This document shows positions 7,753-15,769 of a stretch of DNA of 64,000 nt, piece by piece (the first letter of the stretch is position 1; the number at the start of each line of letters is the position of its first letter). The stretch is from JAGVSZ01 sp035456405 (GTDB taxonomy: Bacteria; Pseudomonadota; Gammaproteobacteria; Burkholderiales; SG8-39), in assembly GCA_035456405.1 (NCBI GenBank), contig DATIDG010000007.1:1-64000 (forward strand), in the 5' to 3' direction. Both the position numbers and the translations under genes were made by a program. A model generated the notes under the pieces. The model worked only from the letters and a program-made list of their open reading frames with translations. It was not told where the DNA came from and ran no database searches.

Positions 7753-8748
7753 TTATTCCCTCCGCTGAGTCGGTTCCGGCGTGCACAACCCGAGCGCCGC
7801 CACTGCGTCCGTGCACGGCCCGAGTCGGGGCGGCGGTGGCCGCTCGATCCCGGGACTGGTCTCGGCCGGGCGCGGACGCGCGCTCGCTGCGGCAGCGGCC
7901 GGTGCGGCTGATGTGACCGGACCTTCAGGCTGCGGGGCCCCGCCCGGCCGGGACGGGCTTGCCGGCTGGGTGGGCACGACGCTCGCAGTAGGAGGTTGGG
8001 CGCTCGGCGCGACGCCGTGCGTCACCGGAGGGAGGGCGGGGGACCCGCTGGGGGCCACCTCGGCGCTGGTCGTATCCGGACTGGCGGGCGGAACGGCCTC
8101 GGCGGAATCTCCGCCGTCCTTCACCTCTCCGGCAGCCGCAGGAGCCTTCGAGGCGTCGACGATCTGACCCCGATCGAAGGCGTAATAGCCAGCTACCACG
8201 ACAGCCGCGAGGGCAGCAGTTCCGATAATCATCCCTGGGCTGCGCGCAAGTGCAATCCGCCGCTCGGGGCGAGGTGCCGAGGGGAGGGCGACTGCCGGCG
8301 TAGGGTACGACGTTGCGGCTGCCCATGGCGCGACCGCCATCCCTGGCCCAAGGTCCGGTGCAGACGAGTCGACGTTGCCCCCCCGGTCGAGCCCGCGGCC
8401 CGCAGTCCCGGCGTCGATCTCGGCAACACGCTGGCGCAACTCCTGGAGTGTGGCGAGAAGGTCGGCATCGCGATCCAGCGCGTCAGCTTCCGGAGCGCTC
8501 TCCGCGGTCGTCGTCCCGGCAGAGCCCGCGGCGACGGAAGGATGAGTGCCCGACGAGGACGCTGCGGGGGCACTCCCCGGCCCCTCGCGCAATGCGGCCG
8601 CGCACTGATAACACTTCGTCGCCGCGGCGTCGTTCACCGCCCCGCAGTGCGGACATGGCAACAGGTGCAATGGCGCGCCGCAAGCGTTGCAGAAGCTTGA
8701 GTCCGGTGGGTTGACGCGCTGGCAGTACGGGCACTGGGGGTGGGGCAT
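7753..8748 (-). CDS. Double zinc-ribbon membrane protein
   Basis: 331 residues. The N-terminus carries three CxxC pairs (CPYC, CNAC, CPHC) plus CYQC, i.e. a double zinc ribbon, followed by a Ser/Ala-rich linker, one transmembrane helix (MIIGTAALAAVVVAGYYAF, about two thirds of the way in) and a Pro/Ser/Ala-rich tail that ends in a short Cys-containing motif (LGPCTDAVAALGLCT). That tail motif resembles the end of the downstream TAXI receptor (ILGLCS). I chose ATG 8748 because it starts directly with the ribbon. Function unknown; coupling to the receptor suggests a shared role at the membrane. Confidence 0.75.
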   Translation of the reverse strand: MPHPQCPYCQRVNPPDSSFCNACGAPLHLLPCPHCGAVNDAAATKCYQCAAALREGPGSAPAASSSGTHPSVAAGSAGTTTAESAPEADALDRDADLLATLQELRQRVAEIDAGTAGRGLDRGGNVDSSAPDLGPGMAVAPWAAATSYPTPAVALPSAPRPERRIALARSPGMIIGTAALAAVVVAGYYAFDRGQIVDASKAPAAAGEVKDGGDSAEAVPPASPDTTSAEVAPSGSPALPPVTHGVAPSAQPPTASVVPTQPASPSRPGGAPQPEGPVTSAAPAAAAASARPRPAETSPGIERPPPPRLGPCTDAVAALGLCTPEPTQRRE

Positions 8749-8812
8749 AGACAGCTCAAGCCGGTGATCTAACCACTCGCCACGGCTTCGATGGTAAGTC
8801 AATTCGACAGCC

Positions 8813-8989
8813 GTGGTTGGTGAATGGCAGGACCCCAAGACCTTGTGGCTGCTTCACGTTCGTGAGGAATGGCCATCGCGGAGGGCATCTGTCGCGTCGC
8901 GACTACCGGCGCGCGACATCGCGTTCCAGAAGATCGCGAACCGCGTGAAGGGCACGAGGATGGCCGCGGAGAAGCTCGGCGTGTCCTGA
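8813..8989 (+). CDS. Possible small protein or gene remnant (58 aa)
   Basis: A plus-strand frame bounded by a stop at 8795, readable from GTG 8813 to TGA 8989, encodes VGEWQDPKTLWLLHVREEWP at the start and ends in IANRVKGTRMAAEKLGVS. The composition is protein-like (Trp/Leu then a basic amphipathic segment) and a strong terminator follows at 9010-9058, as if a real transcript ended here. No ribosome binding site precedes the GTG, so it may be the 3' end of a lost gene. Family not recognised. Confidence 0.3.
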   Translation: MVGEWQDPKTLWLLHVREEWPSRRASVASRLPARDIAFQKIANRVKGTRMAAEKLGVS

Positions 8990-9009
8990 GCGGCGCGGTG
9001 CTTCCGGAA

Positions 9010-9058
9010 CGGCGCACGGCAACGAGCGCTTCCCCCTCGCCCGTGCGCCGGTCTTTTT
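9010..9058 (+). terminator. Rho-independent terminator
   Basis: 10-bp perfect stem CGGCGCACGG/CCGTGCGCCG (9010-9019 and 9041-9050) followed by GTCTTTTTG. Oriented for plus-strand transcripts, yet the only plus-strand reading frame upstream is the small one ending at 8989. Confidence 0.7.
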
Positions 9059-9066
9059 GCGGGTGA

Positions 9067-9267
9067 AGAAGCATCGCTGCACGTGGTGCGTGGCACATCT
9101 ACGACCCCGTCGCAGGGAACGCGCCGTCCGGCATGCCGCCCGTCGGATTCGCGTGCCTCTTCTCCACGCGGCGCGCCCGCGAGATCTGCGACCGCATCAA
9201 GGGGTGGATCGATCGCGGCGCCGGCGCGGCGCTCACGCTCTTGGGTCTACTCCTATTGCTCCGATAG
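9067..9267 (+). pseudogene. Stub of a membrane-protein C-terminus
   Basis: A stop-to-stop frame reads WHIYDPVAGNAPSGMPPVGF, then FSTRRAREICDRIKGWIDRG and a final hydrophobic helix ending LLGLLLLLR. The last 35 residues look like the end of a LysE/RhtB-type exporter (basic linker, WIDRxAG, terminal helix), but the rest of the gene is absent. The family assignment is inference only. Confidence 0.25.
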
Positions 9268-9298
9268 CGCCGTGGCGTGGCGCCACCGGGCCATCGCC

Positions 9299-9817
9299 TC
9301 AACCGGGTTGAATCACTCCGCACGCAAGCCGTGCACCCGTATTCCCGGTCGGCTGGGTCTTGAAATCGTCAGGATCCGCGTGAAGGATGAGGCCGCGGCC
9401 GATGATGCTCGCCGGCCCGGGCGTCAAAGTGATGATGTCGAGCTCGACATCGATCTTGGCCCGGCCCTGCTGGTTGGCCCTGAGGGACGGCAGGTCGCCG
9501 GCATGGCGCTCCGCGGTGCCCTGAGGCCCATGCGGCTTGCCGTAAGGATTGAAGTGCCCTTTGGCGCTCATGCCGTCGCCCGAGCTGCAATCGCCGACTT
9601 CGTGGATGTGAAAGCCGTGGTCCTGCCCCGGCTTCAACCCTTGAACGTAGACCACGACTGTGACCTTGTTGCCCGTCTGCTCGAAGGTCGCCTCCCCAAA
9701 GGTCTTGTTCCCTTTGGTCGGCTGAAGCTGTGCCGTCGCCCGCAGGGGCGCGGGAGGCGTCGATTGGCAGGCGACCAGCAGGGCGGTTGCGGCGGCGGCA
9801 GCGATTATCGGCTTCAT
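9299..9817 (-). CDS. sodC: Cu/Zn superoxide dismutase, lipoprotein
   Basis: Periplasmic Cu/Zn SOD (172 residues) that dismutates superoxide. Lipoprotein signal peptide with lipobox LLVAC (Cys17). Metal ligands are visible in GFHIHEVGDCSSGD, in KGHFNPYGKPHG, and in the aspartate of ERHAGDLPSL; the second disulphide Cys is in ARLACGVIQPG. The C-terminal copper His lies in LHADPDDF. Strong GGAGGAGGACC ribosome binding site. It stands downstream of pcaF on the same strand, with about 60 nt between them. Confidence 0.93.
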   Translation of the reverse strand: MKPIIAAAAATALLVACQSTPPAPLRATAQLQPTKGNKTFGEATFEQTGNKVTVVVYVQGLKPGQDHGFHIHEVGDCSSGDGMSAKGHFNPYGKPHGPQGTAERHAGDLPSLRANQQGRAKIDVELDIITLTPGPASIIGRGLILHADPDDFKTQPTGNTGARLACGVIQPG

Positions 9818-9878
9818 TAGGTCCTCCTCCTCCTGTGAGGAGGAATCTACCGATTTCCTCGCCGGTCTGGAAGGCCGC

Positions 9879-11084
9879 CTATACCCGCTCGATCACAAGG
9901 GCAATCCCCTGCCCCACCCCGATGCACATCGTGCACAGTGCGTAGCGGCCCATGGTGCGCTCGAGCTGGTTCAGGGCGGTGGTAACGAGGCGCGCGCCGG
10001 AGGCACCAAGGGGGTGGCCGATCGCGATCGCGCCGCCGTTCGGGTTCACCCGCGCGTCGTCGTCGGCAAGGTCCAAGTCGCGTGTCACTGCGAGCGCCTG
10101 CGCGGCGAACGCTTCGTTCAGCTCGATGACGTCGATCTGATCGATCTTCAGTCCGAGCCTCGCCAGCAGCTTCTTGCTCGCCGGGGCGGGGCCGACGCCC
10201 ATGATGCGCGGCGCGACGCCCGCCACTGCTGTGCCGAGCACGCGCGCGCGGAGCTTCAAACCATGCTTCTTCGCCGCCGCTTCGGACGCGAGGATCAGCG
10301 CACAGGAGCCGTCGTTCACGCCCGAGGCGTTGCCGGCGGTGACGGTGCCGTCGGGCTTCACCACGCCCTTGAGCTTGGCGAGCTGGTCGAGCGTCGTGTC
10401 GGGCCGCGGATGCTCGTCGGTGTCGAAGACCTTCGGATCGCCCTTCTTCTGCGGCAGCGTGACCGGCACGATCTCGCGCTTGAAGTAGCCGTCCTTGTGC
10501 GCGGCGGCCCAGCGGCTCTGGCTGCGCAGCGCGAATGCGTCCTGGTCGGCGCGCGCAATCTTGAAGTCGACAGCCACGTTCTCGGCGGTCTCCGGCATCG
10601 AGTCGACGCCGTACTTCTCCTTCATCAGCGGGTTGACGAAGCGCCAGCCGATCGTGGTGTCGAAAATCGACGCGCTGCGCGAGAACGCGCTGTCGGCTTT
10701 GCCCATCACGAACGGAGCCCGGGTCATGCTCTCCACGCCGCCGGAAACCACGAACTCCATCTCGCCCGCCTTGATCGCGCGCGCGGCGACCGCGGTCGCG
10801 TCGAGGCTCGAGCCGCACAGGCGGTTCACCGTCGCGCCGGGCGTCTGCTGTGGCAGCCCGGCGAGCAGCAGCGCCATGCGCGCAACGTTGCGGTTGTCCT
10901 CGCCGGCCTGGTTCGCGCAGCCGAAGATCACGTCGTCGAGCGCGCCCCAGTCGGCTTCGCGGTTGCGCTCCATGAGCGCCTTGAGCGGCAGCGCGGCGAG
11001 ATCGTCTGTGCGGACCGTGGACAGCGTTCCGCCGTAGCGTCCGATGGGGGTGCGGATCGCGTCGCAGATGAAGGCTTCGGCCAT
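9879..11084 (-). CDS. pcaF: 3-oxoadipyl-CoA thiolase
   Basis: Cleaves 3-oxoadipyl-CoA with CoA to succinyl-CoA and acetyl-CoA, the last step of the beta-ketoadipate pathway. 401 residues, the length of PcaF/PaaJ, with their distinctive start AEAFICDAIRTPIGRYGG. Catalytic residues: Cys90 in TVNRLCGSSLDA, His in GGAIAIGHPLGASGARL, Cys in LCTMCIGVGQG. I chose ATG 11084; the frame is open far upstream, but that region codes a nitroreductase on the other strand. It fits with the maleylacetate reductase and dioxygenase at 18-20 kb. A generic acetyl-CoA acetyltransferase is the less likely alternative. Confidence 0.88.
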   Translation of the reverse strand: MAEAFICDAIRTPIGRYGGTLSTVRTDDLAALPLKALMERNREADWGALDDVIFGCANQAGEDNRNVARMALLLAGLPQQTPGATVNRLCGSSLDATAVAARAIKAGEMEFVVSGGVESMTRAPFVMGKADSAFSRSASIFDTTIGWRFVNPLMKEKYGVDSMPETAENVAVDFKIARADQDAFALRSQSRWAAAHKDGYFKREIVPVTLPQKKGDPKVFDTDEHPRPDTTLDQLAKLKGVVKPDGTVTAGNASGVNDGSCALILASEAAAKKHGLKLRARVLGTAVAGVAPRIMGVGPAPASKKLLARLGLKIDQIDVIELNEAFAAQALAVTRDLDLADDDARVNPNGGAIAIGHPLGASGARLVTTALNQLERTMGRYALCTMCIGVGQGIALVIERV

Positions 11085-11204
11085 GGCGGGACTCTTTGCT
11101 CGCAGCGGGGACTGCCGGCGAGCATACCCGAACGAGGCGTGCCCGGAGGCGCCGTTCCCTGCCAAAATACGCGCCTCCACCGTCCCGGAAAAAAGGACCC
11201 GAAG

Positions 11205-11792
11205 ATGCTCGACGCCGCAGCCCTCGACCACATTTTCCGGACGGCCCGGACGCACAACTCGTTCTCCGGCGAAGTGACCGATGCGCAGCTGCGCGCCATC
11301 TGGGATGTCATGAAGTTCGGGCCGACCACCGGCAACTCGCAGCCGCTGCGGATCCTGTTCCTGCGGAGCAAGGAGGCGAAGGAACGGCTGAAGCCCTGCC
11401 TCAATCCCGGCAACCAAGAGAAGACGATGAGCGCGCCGGTGACCGCGATCCTCGCCTACGACCTCATGTTCTACGAGCTGCTGCCGCGCCTCTTCCCGCA
11501 CAACCCGGCGATGAAGAACGCCTACGCCGGAGACGAGAAGAAGCAGCACGTCGAGACGACCGCGCTCCGCAACAGCTCGCTGCAGGGCGCCTACTTCATC
11601 ATCGTCGCGCGCGCGCTCGACATCGACACCGGGCCGATGTCCGGCTTCAACAACGCCGCCGTCGACAAGGAGTTCTTCGCCGGCACGTCGTGGAGGTCGA
11701 ACTTCCTCTGCAACCTCGGCAAGGGCGACCCGTCCAAGATCTTCCAGCGCAACCCGCGCCTCGAGTTCGACGAGGCGTGCAGGATCATCTGA
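11205..11792 (+). CDS. Nitroreductase-family protein (malonic semialdehyde reductase RutE/HadB-like)
   Basis: FMN-dependent reductase fold, 195 residues. The start MLDAAALDHIFRTARTHNSF and the internal FGPTTGNSQPLRILFL (FMN-binding region) are typical of the RutE/3-hydroxypropionate dehydrogenase subgroup, as is the end KGDPSKIFQRNPRLEFDEAC. Likely NAD(P)H-dependent reduction of a small aldehyde or nitro compound. Divergent from pcaF; followed 55 nt later by a peroxiredoxin gene, with which it probably forms an operon. Confidence 0.85.
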   Translation: MLDAAALDHIFRTARTHNSFSGEVTDAQLRAIWDVMKFGPTTGNSQPLRILFLRSKEAKERLKPCLNPGNQEKTMSAPVTAILAYDLMFYELLPRLFPHNPAMKNAYAGDEKKQHVETTALRNSSLQGAYFIIVARALDIDTGPMSGFNNAAVDKEFFAGTSWRSNFLCNLGKGDPSKIFQRNPRLEFDEACRII

Positions 11793-11847
11793 AAGGATTG
11801 CGCCGCCCGCACGACCAAGGGAATCGGCCCACCGGAAGGGAAAATCC

Positions 11848-12498
11848 ATGCCGCCGCTGCGCGACGAGCTGGAGCAGATCAAGGCGACGTTCGCCCAGAA
11901 GAGCGGCCCGACGATCGTCGCCGCCTTCGAGAAGGGCATCGAGGAGCTGCGCGCGGCGGGTCTCGAACGCAATGCGCTGAAGCCCGGTGACCTCGCGCCC
12001 GACTTCACACTGCCGGACGCGACCGGCAAGACGGTGAAGCTCAGCGAGCGGCTGAAGGACGGGCCGGTGGTGCTCAAGTTCTACCGCGGCGGCTGGTGCC
12101 CGTACTGCAACCTGGAGCTCCGTGCCTACCAGAAGGCGCTGCCGGAGCTCGCCGCCGTCGGCGCGCAGCTCATCGCAGTGTCGCCGGAGTCGCCGGACAA
12201 CTCGCTTTCGACGAAGGAGAAGAACGCGCTCGCCTTCAGCATCGTGACCGACCACGGGGGCGGGATCGCGGGCGAGTACCGCCTCGCGTTCAAGCTTTCG
12301 CCGGAGCTGGAGGCGATCTACAGGGCGCGCGGCCGCGACCTCGGCGAGTGGAACGAGGGCGACTGGACGCTGCCGGTGCCGGGCACGTTCGTGATCGGCA
12401 GGGACCGCCGCGTCGCGCTGGCGCACGTCGACGCGGACTACCGGTCGCGGCTCGAGCCGTCTGAGGCGATCGCCGCGGTAAGGAAAATCAAGGACTGA
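11848..12498 (+). CDS. Peroxiredoxin-like AhpC/TSA family protein
   Basis: 216-residue thioredoxin-fold peroxidase. An N-terminal helix-rich extension (~45 residues) precedes the domain LKPGDLAPDFTLPDATGKTV; the catalytic segment is FYRGGWCPYCNLEL, a CxxC variant found in the PRX-like2 subgroup rather than the VCT of classical AhpC. Probably reduces organic peroxides or H2O2 in the cytoplasm. A ribosome binding site (GGAAGGGAAA) precedes the ATG. Confidence 0.85.
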   Translation: MPPLRDELEQIKATFAQKSGPTIVAAFEKGIEELRAAGLERNALKPGDLAPDFTLPDATGKTVKLSERLKDGPVVLKFYRGGWCPYCNLELRAYQKALPELAAVGAQLIAVSPESPDNSLSTKEKNALAFSIVTDHGGGIAGEYRLAFKLSPELEAIYRARGRDLGEWNEGDWTLPVPGTFVIGRDRRVALAHVDADYRSRLEPSEAIAAVRKIKD

Positions 12499-12535
12499 CG
12501 CCTCCCCCGAAGCAGGAAGCGCTCGCGCGCGGCGC

Positions 12536-12925
12536 CTAAGCCTGCGGGACCGGCGTGGACTGCCACGCCGTCATCCGCCACCCGGCGGGTGTCTTGACCC
12601 AGACGTTGACGAAGGCGTTCGCCAGAAATTTCGGCACGCCGTCGACGTCGACCTCGATGAACCCGCGGCCGTTGACGATCGCGGTGGTGCCGTGGATGCG
12701 CACCGTGACGCCCTCGCAGCGTGCGGCCTTGTAGCGATACTTGCCGCTCCGCAAGGCGGCGAGATACCCGGCCTTCGTGTCGGTCGCGGCCGTCGAGTGC
12801 GTGTAGAGCAGGTCGTCGGCGAGCAGGCGATCCAGCGCGCCGAAGTCCTGCGCGATCATCGCCGCGTAGCGCGCGTCGTCCGCCGCGAGCACCTCCGCAG
12901 CGGCCTTGTCCATCGCTTCCGTCAT
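12536..12925 (-). CDS. SnoaL/NTF2-like (DUF4440-type) protein
   Basis: 129 residues. The start VLAADDARYAAMIAQDFGAL, then LLADDLLYTHSTAATDTKAG and the C-terminal NVWVKTPAGWRMTAWQSTPV are the standard elements of DUF4440-type NTF2-like proteins (small alpha+beta cone, often a ligand-binding or isomerase fold). I prefer ATG 12925 over longer openings because it gives a normal N-terminus. Convergent with the peroxiredoxin gene; upstream of it on the same strand is the Bug receptor operon. Substrate unknown. Confidence 0.8.
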   Translation of the reverse strand: MTEAMDKAAAEVLAADDARYAAMIAQDFGALDRLLADDLLYTHSTAATDTKAGYLAALRSGKYRYKAARCEGVTVRIHGTTAIVNGRGFIEVDVDGVPKFLANAFVNVWVKTPAGWRMTAWQSTPVPQA

Positions 12926-13034
12926 CGCATCGTCCCCGAAGATATCCTCGTCAGGTCCTCGTTCCGGTTCGCTTTCCTTCCGCGCGTTGAGCGCCGCCGC
13001 AGGCCGTCGCTCCAACGCGGGCGGTGCGGCTCGC

Positions 13035-14003
13035 TCACTGCGGCTTTATCCCCGCAGCTTTCGCGATGCGCATCGCGTCGTCCACTTCCGAGCGCATGAA
13101 GGCCTCGAACTCGGCCATGCTCATCGGCATCGGATCGGCGCCGAGCTTTGCGAGGCGCTCCTTGACGTCGGGATCGCCGAGCACCTTCACCGTCGCCGCG
13201 TGCAGCTTCTGCACGATCGGCTGGGGCGTCTTCGCAGGAAGCCACATGCCGACCCAGAGGATGTAGTCCGACTTGGGGAAGCCGGCTTCGATCGTCGTCG
13301 GCACGTCGGGCAGCATGGCCGAGCGCTTCGGCGTGCTCACCGCGAGCGCCCTCACCTTGCCGGCCTTCACCTGCGCCAGCGCAGCGGTGATCGGGCAGAA
13401 GTAGTACTCGACGCGGCCGGCGAGCACGTCGTTCAGGGCCTCGGGCGTCCCCTTGTGCGGGATCGCCACAATCTCGAAGCCGGCCGCGAGCCGGAACTTC
13501 TCCGAGTTCAGGTGAGTCCCGCTCCCGATGCCGGCGTGGGCATAGTTGAGCTGCCCCGGCTTCGCCTTCGCGGCGTCGACCACGTCCTTCAACGTCTTGT
13601 AGCCGCGATCTGGGTTCACGACGACGACGTTCGGCTGCCCGGCGATCGCCGTGACGTGGATGAAGTCCTTGAAGGTGTCGAACGGCAGCTGCGCGAAGAT
13701 CGCCGGGTTCGACGCCTGCGCCGAGGAGTTGAAGAGGAGCGTGTAGCCGTCGGGATCCGCCCTCGCGACCACATTCGCGCCGATCGTGCCGCCGGCGCCG
13801 ACGCGGTTCTCGGCCACGACCGGCTGGCCGAGCACGGTGCCGAGCTTCTCCGCGACGATGCGCCCGGCGATATCGGTCGCGCTGCCCGGCGTGAAGGCGA
13901 TGATGGCGCGGACCGGTTTAACCGGCCACTCCTGGGCGGCGGCCAGGCCGGACGCAAACGCGAGCGGTGCGGTTAGTGCGAGTGCGAGATTGCGGATTTT
14001 CAC
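13035..14003 (-). CDS. Bug/TctC-family tripartite tricarboxylate transporter substrate-binding protein
   Basis: 322-residue periplasmic receptor with signal peptide ending AAAQE. Shows the family blocks WPVKPVRAIIAFTPGSATDI, VVAENRVGAGGTIGANVVAR, DGYTLLFNSSAQ and LNYAHAGIGSGTHLNSE. GTG start at 14003 preceded by GAGGAGCAAAAA. No TctA/TctB membrane genes are nearby, as usual for orphan Bug proteins. Last gene of the hydroxyquinol-type operon; ligand probably an organic or aromatic acid (inference). Confidence 0.9.
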   Translation of the reverse strand: MKIRNLALALTAPLAFASGLAAAQEWPVKPVRAIIAFTPGSATDIAGRIVAEKLGTVLGQPVVAENRVGAGGTIGANVVARADPDGYTLLFNSSAQASNPAIFAQLPFDTFKDFIHVTAIAGQPNVVVVNPDRGYKTLKDVVDAAKAKPGQLNYAHAGIGSGTHLNSEKFRLAAGFEIVAIPHKGTPEALNDVLAGRVEYYFCPITAALAQVKAGKVRALAVSTPKRSAMLPDVPTTIEAGFPKSDYILWVGMWLPAKTPQPIVQKLHAATVKVLGDPDVKERLAKLGADPMPMSMAEFEAFMRSEVDDAMRIAKAAGIKPQ

Positions 14004-14031
14004 TTTTTGCTCCTCTCTGCGGTGGAACGTC

Positions 14032-15009
14032 TCAGCCGCCTTTGGCGCCGGCGGCTTTCATGATCGGCCCGAGCTCGTTCGCCTCCTTCACGATCGTGGC
14101 GTCGAACTCGGACGGCGACATCGGCATCGGCACCGCGCCGATCTTCGTGAGGCGGTCCCTCACCTCGGGCGCTTCGAGGGCCTTCGCGAACTCGGCGTTC
14201 AGCCTGTCGATCACGTCTTTCGGCGTGCCGGAAGGTGCGAGGACGCCGACCCAGAAGTTGTACTCGCCGCCAGGGTAGCCGGTCTCGGCCATGGTCGGGA
14301 CATCCGGCAGCGTCGGCGAGCGGCGCGGCGTGCTTACCCCGAGCGGCACGACCTTGCCGTCGCGGATCGGGCCGACGCTCGAGACGAGCGGCACGAACCC
14401 GAACTGCACGCGCCCACTCGCGATCTCGAGCAGGATCTCGGGTGTGCCCTTGAGCGGCACGTGGACCGCGTCGAACCCGAGCGACGCCTTGAACTTCTCG
14501 GCGTTCACGTGCGCCGCGCTGCCGACCCCGGCGCTCGAGAAATTGAGCTGGCCGGGTTTCGCCTTGAGCGTGGCGACCAGCTCCTTCACGCTCTTGATCC
14601 CGCTCTGGGGCGACGCGATCAGCACGCTCGGCAGCGAGCCGAGCGGGACCACGCCCGCGAGGTCCTTGAGCTCGTAGGTGAGCTTGTCGCCGTACAGGAC
14701 CGGATTCGTGACGTGCCCCGAGGACACCACGACGAGCGTGTAGCCGTCGGGCGCGGACTTCGCGACCATCCCGGTGCCGATCGTGCCGCCCGCTCCCGGA
14801 CGGTTTTCGACGATCACCGGCTGGCCGATGTTCGCCGCCACACGGTCGCCGGCCGTGCGTCCCATGACGTCGGTGGCGCTGCCGGGGGTGAAGGGCACGA
14901 TCAGCTTGATCGGCTTGTTCGGAAAGCCCTGCGCCAGCGGACCAGCCCAGGGCGCCGCCCCGAGCATCGCGACCAGCGTCACTGCGAGGCAATGTCTCCG
15001 TGCGTTCAT
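14032..15009 (-). CDS. Bug/TctC-family tripartite tricarboxylate transporter substrate-binding protein
   Basis: Second Bug receptor, 325 residues, signal peptide ending GPLAQG. FPNKPIKLIVPFTPGSATDV and VIVENRPGAGGTIGTGMVAK are family motifs shared with its neighbour, so the pair probably arose by duplication. ATG at 15009 after AAGAGGAGAGAAGC. Only 28 nt separate its stop from the next receptor gene, consistent with one transcript. Confidence 0.9.
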   Translation of the reverse strand: MNARRHCLAVTLVAMLGAAPWAGPLAQGFPNKPIKLIVPFTPGSATDVMGRTAGDRVAANIGQPVIVENRPGAGGTIGTGMVAKSAPDGYTLVVVSSGHVTNPVLYGDKLTYELKDLAGVVPLGSLPSVLIASPQSGIKSVKELVATLKAKPGQLNFSSAGVGSAAHVNAEKFKASLGFDAVHVPLKGTPEILLEIASGRVQFGFVPLVSSVGPIRDGKVVPLGVSTPRRSPTLPDVPTMAETGYPGGEYNFWVGVLAPSGTPKDVIDRLNAEFAKALEAPEVRDRLTKIGAVPMPMSPSEFDATIVKEANELGPIMKAAGAKGG

Positions 15010-15093
15010 GCTTCTCTCCTCTTGGTCGGTCGTTAGGTCCCGTCTGCGCGGGTTCGTCCGGTTCGTCGGGTCGGCGACGCCGGTCGCGTCATC

Positions 15094-15756
15094 TCAGGCC
15101 GCGTCCTTGATCGAGCCGCCCTTCGGCTTCGCCCAGTAGTCGGGCGCGGCCTTCGAGGCGGCGAGCGCCTCGGCGCTCTCGAACCCGGGCGCCATCGAGC
15201 CGGCAGTGCCCGGGAGCACCTGGTGATGCTCGATGTTGAGCAGCCGCAGCCAGCTCTGCTGTCCCATCGTCAGCGCGACGAAGCAGCCGAGCTCCACCAG
15301 CTCGGGCTCGGAGTAGTGCCGGTACAGGCGCTCCCAGAACGCGTCGTCGGTCTCGAGCCGCCAGGTGATCGCCTCGGCGTAGCCGAGCGCCGCCTTCTCG
15401 CGCTCGGTGTAGCGCGTGGACTTCTCGAAATTCAGCAGGTCCTTCACCTGTTCCTCGACGACCGGACGGTCGCTCTTCGTCGCAGCCTTGATCGAGCGCT
15501 GGTTGCCGCAGAACTCGCACGTCACGGCGCGCGAGACGTAGAGCCGGCACAGCTCCTTGATCGCGTGGTCGCACACGCCGGTGTGGAAGATGTCGCGCCA
15601 CGAGTTCGCGAAGGCCCAGAAGGCGGCCGGCACGTGGGCGCGCACCGCCGAGCTCTCCGGGCGCGGCGTGCCCTCGCGGCGGCAGCGCTCCATCTCTGCC
15701 TGCATCGCCGGAGCCATCTTGTCCAGCTCGACATAGCTGATCCGCTGCTTGGGCAT
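15094..15756 (-). CDS. Carboxymuconolactone decarboxylase (AhpD-like) family protein
   Basis: 220 residues. Contains the CMD-family core: helix DIFHTGVCDHAIKELCRLYV, the Cys pair in SRAVTCEFCGNQRS, and GYAEAITWRLETDDAFWERL. The CxxC suggests an AhpD-like redox or a decarboxylase/lyase role; members often accompany aromatic ring-cleavage genes. Strong ribosome binding site GAAGGAGGCGACAGC before ATG 15756. Located in the hydroxyquinol-type operon, 13 nt after the dehydrogenase. Confidence 0.85.
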   Translation of the reverse strand: MPKQRISYVELDKMAPAMQAEMERCRREGTPRPESSAVRAHVPAAFWAFANSWRDIFHTGVCDHAIKELCRLYVSRAVTCEFCGNQRSIKAATKSDRPVVEEQVKDLLNFEKSTRYTEREKAALGYAEAITWRLETDDAFWERLYRHYSEPELVELGCFVALTMGQQSWLRLLNIEHHQVLPGTAGSMAPGFESAEALAASKAAPDYWAKPKGGSIKDAA

Positions 15757-15769
15757 GCTGTCGCCTCCT

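Noticed and set aside
9879..12077. 732-codon open minus-strand frame including pcaF and a long upstream part
   Set aside because: The upstream half is antisense to the clear nitroreductase and peroxiredoxin genes and has the Arg/Ala/Gly-rich look of a high-GC shadow. The pcaF start at 11084 is canonical.
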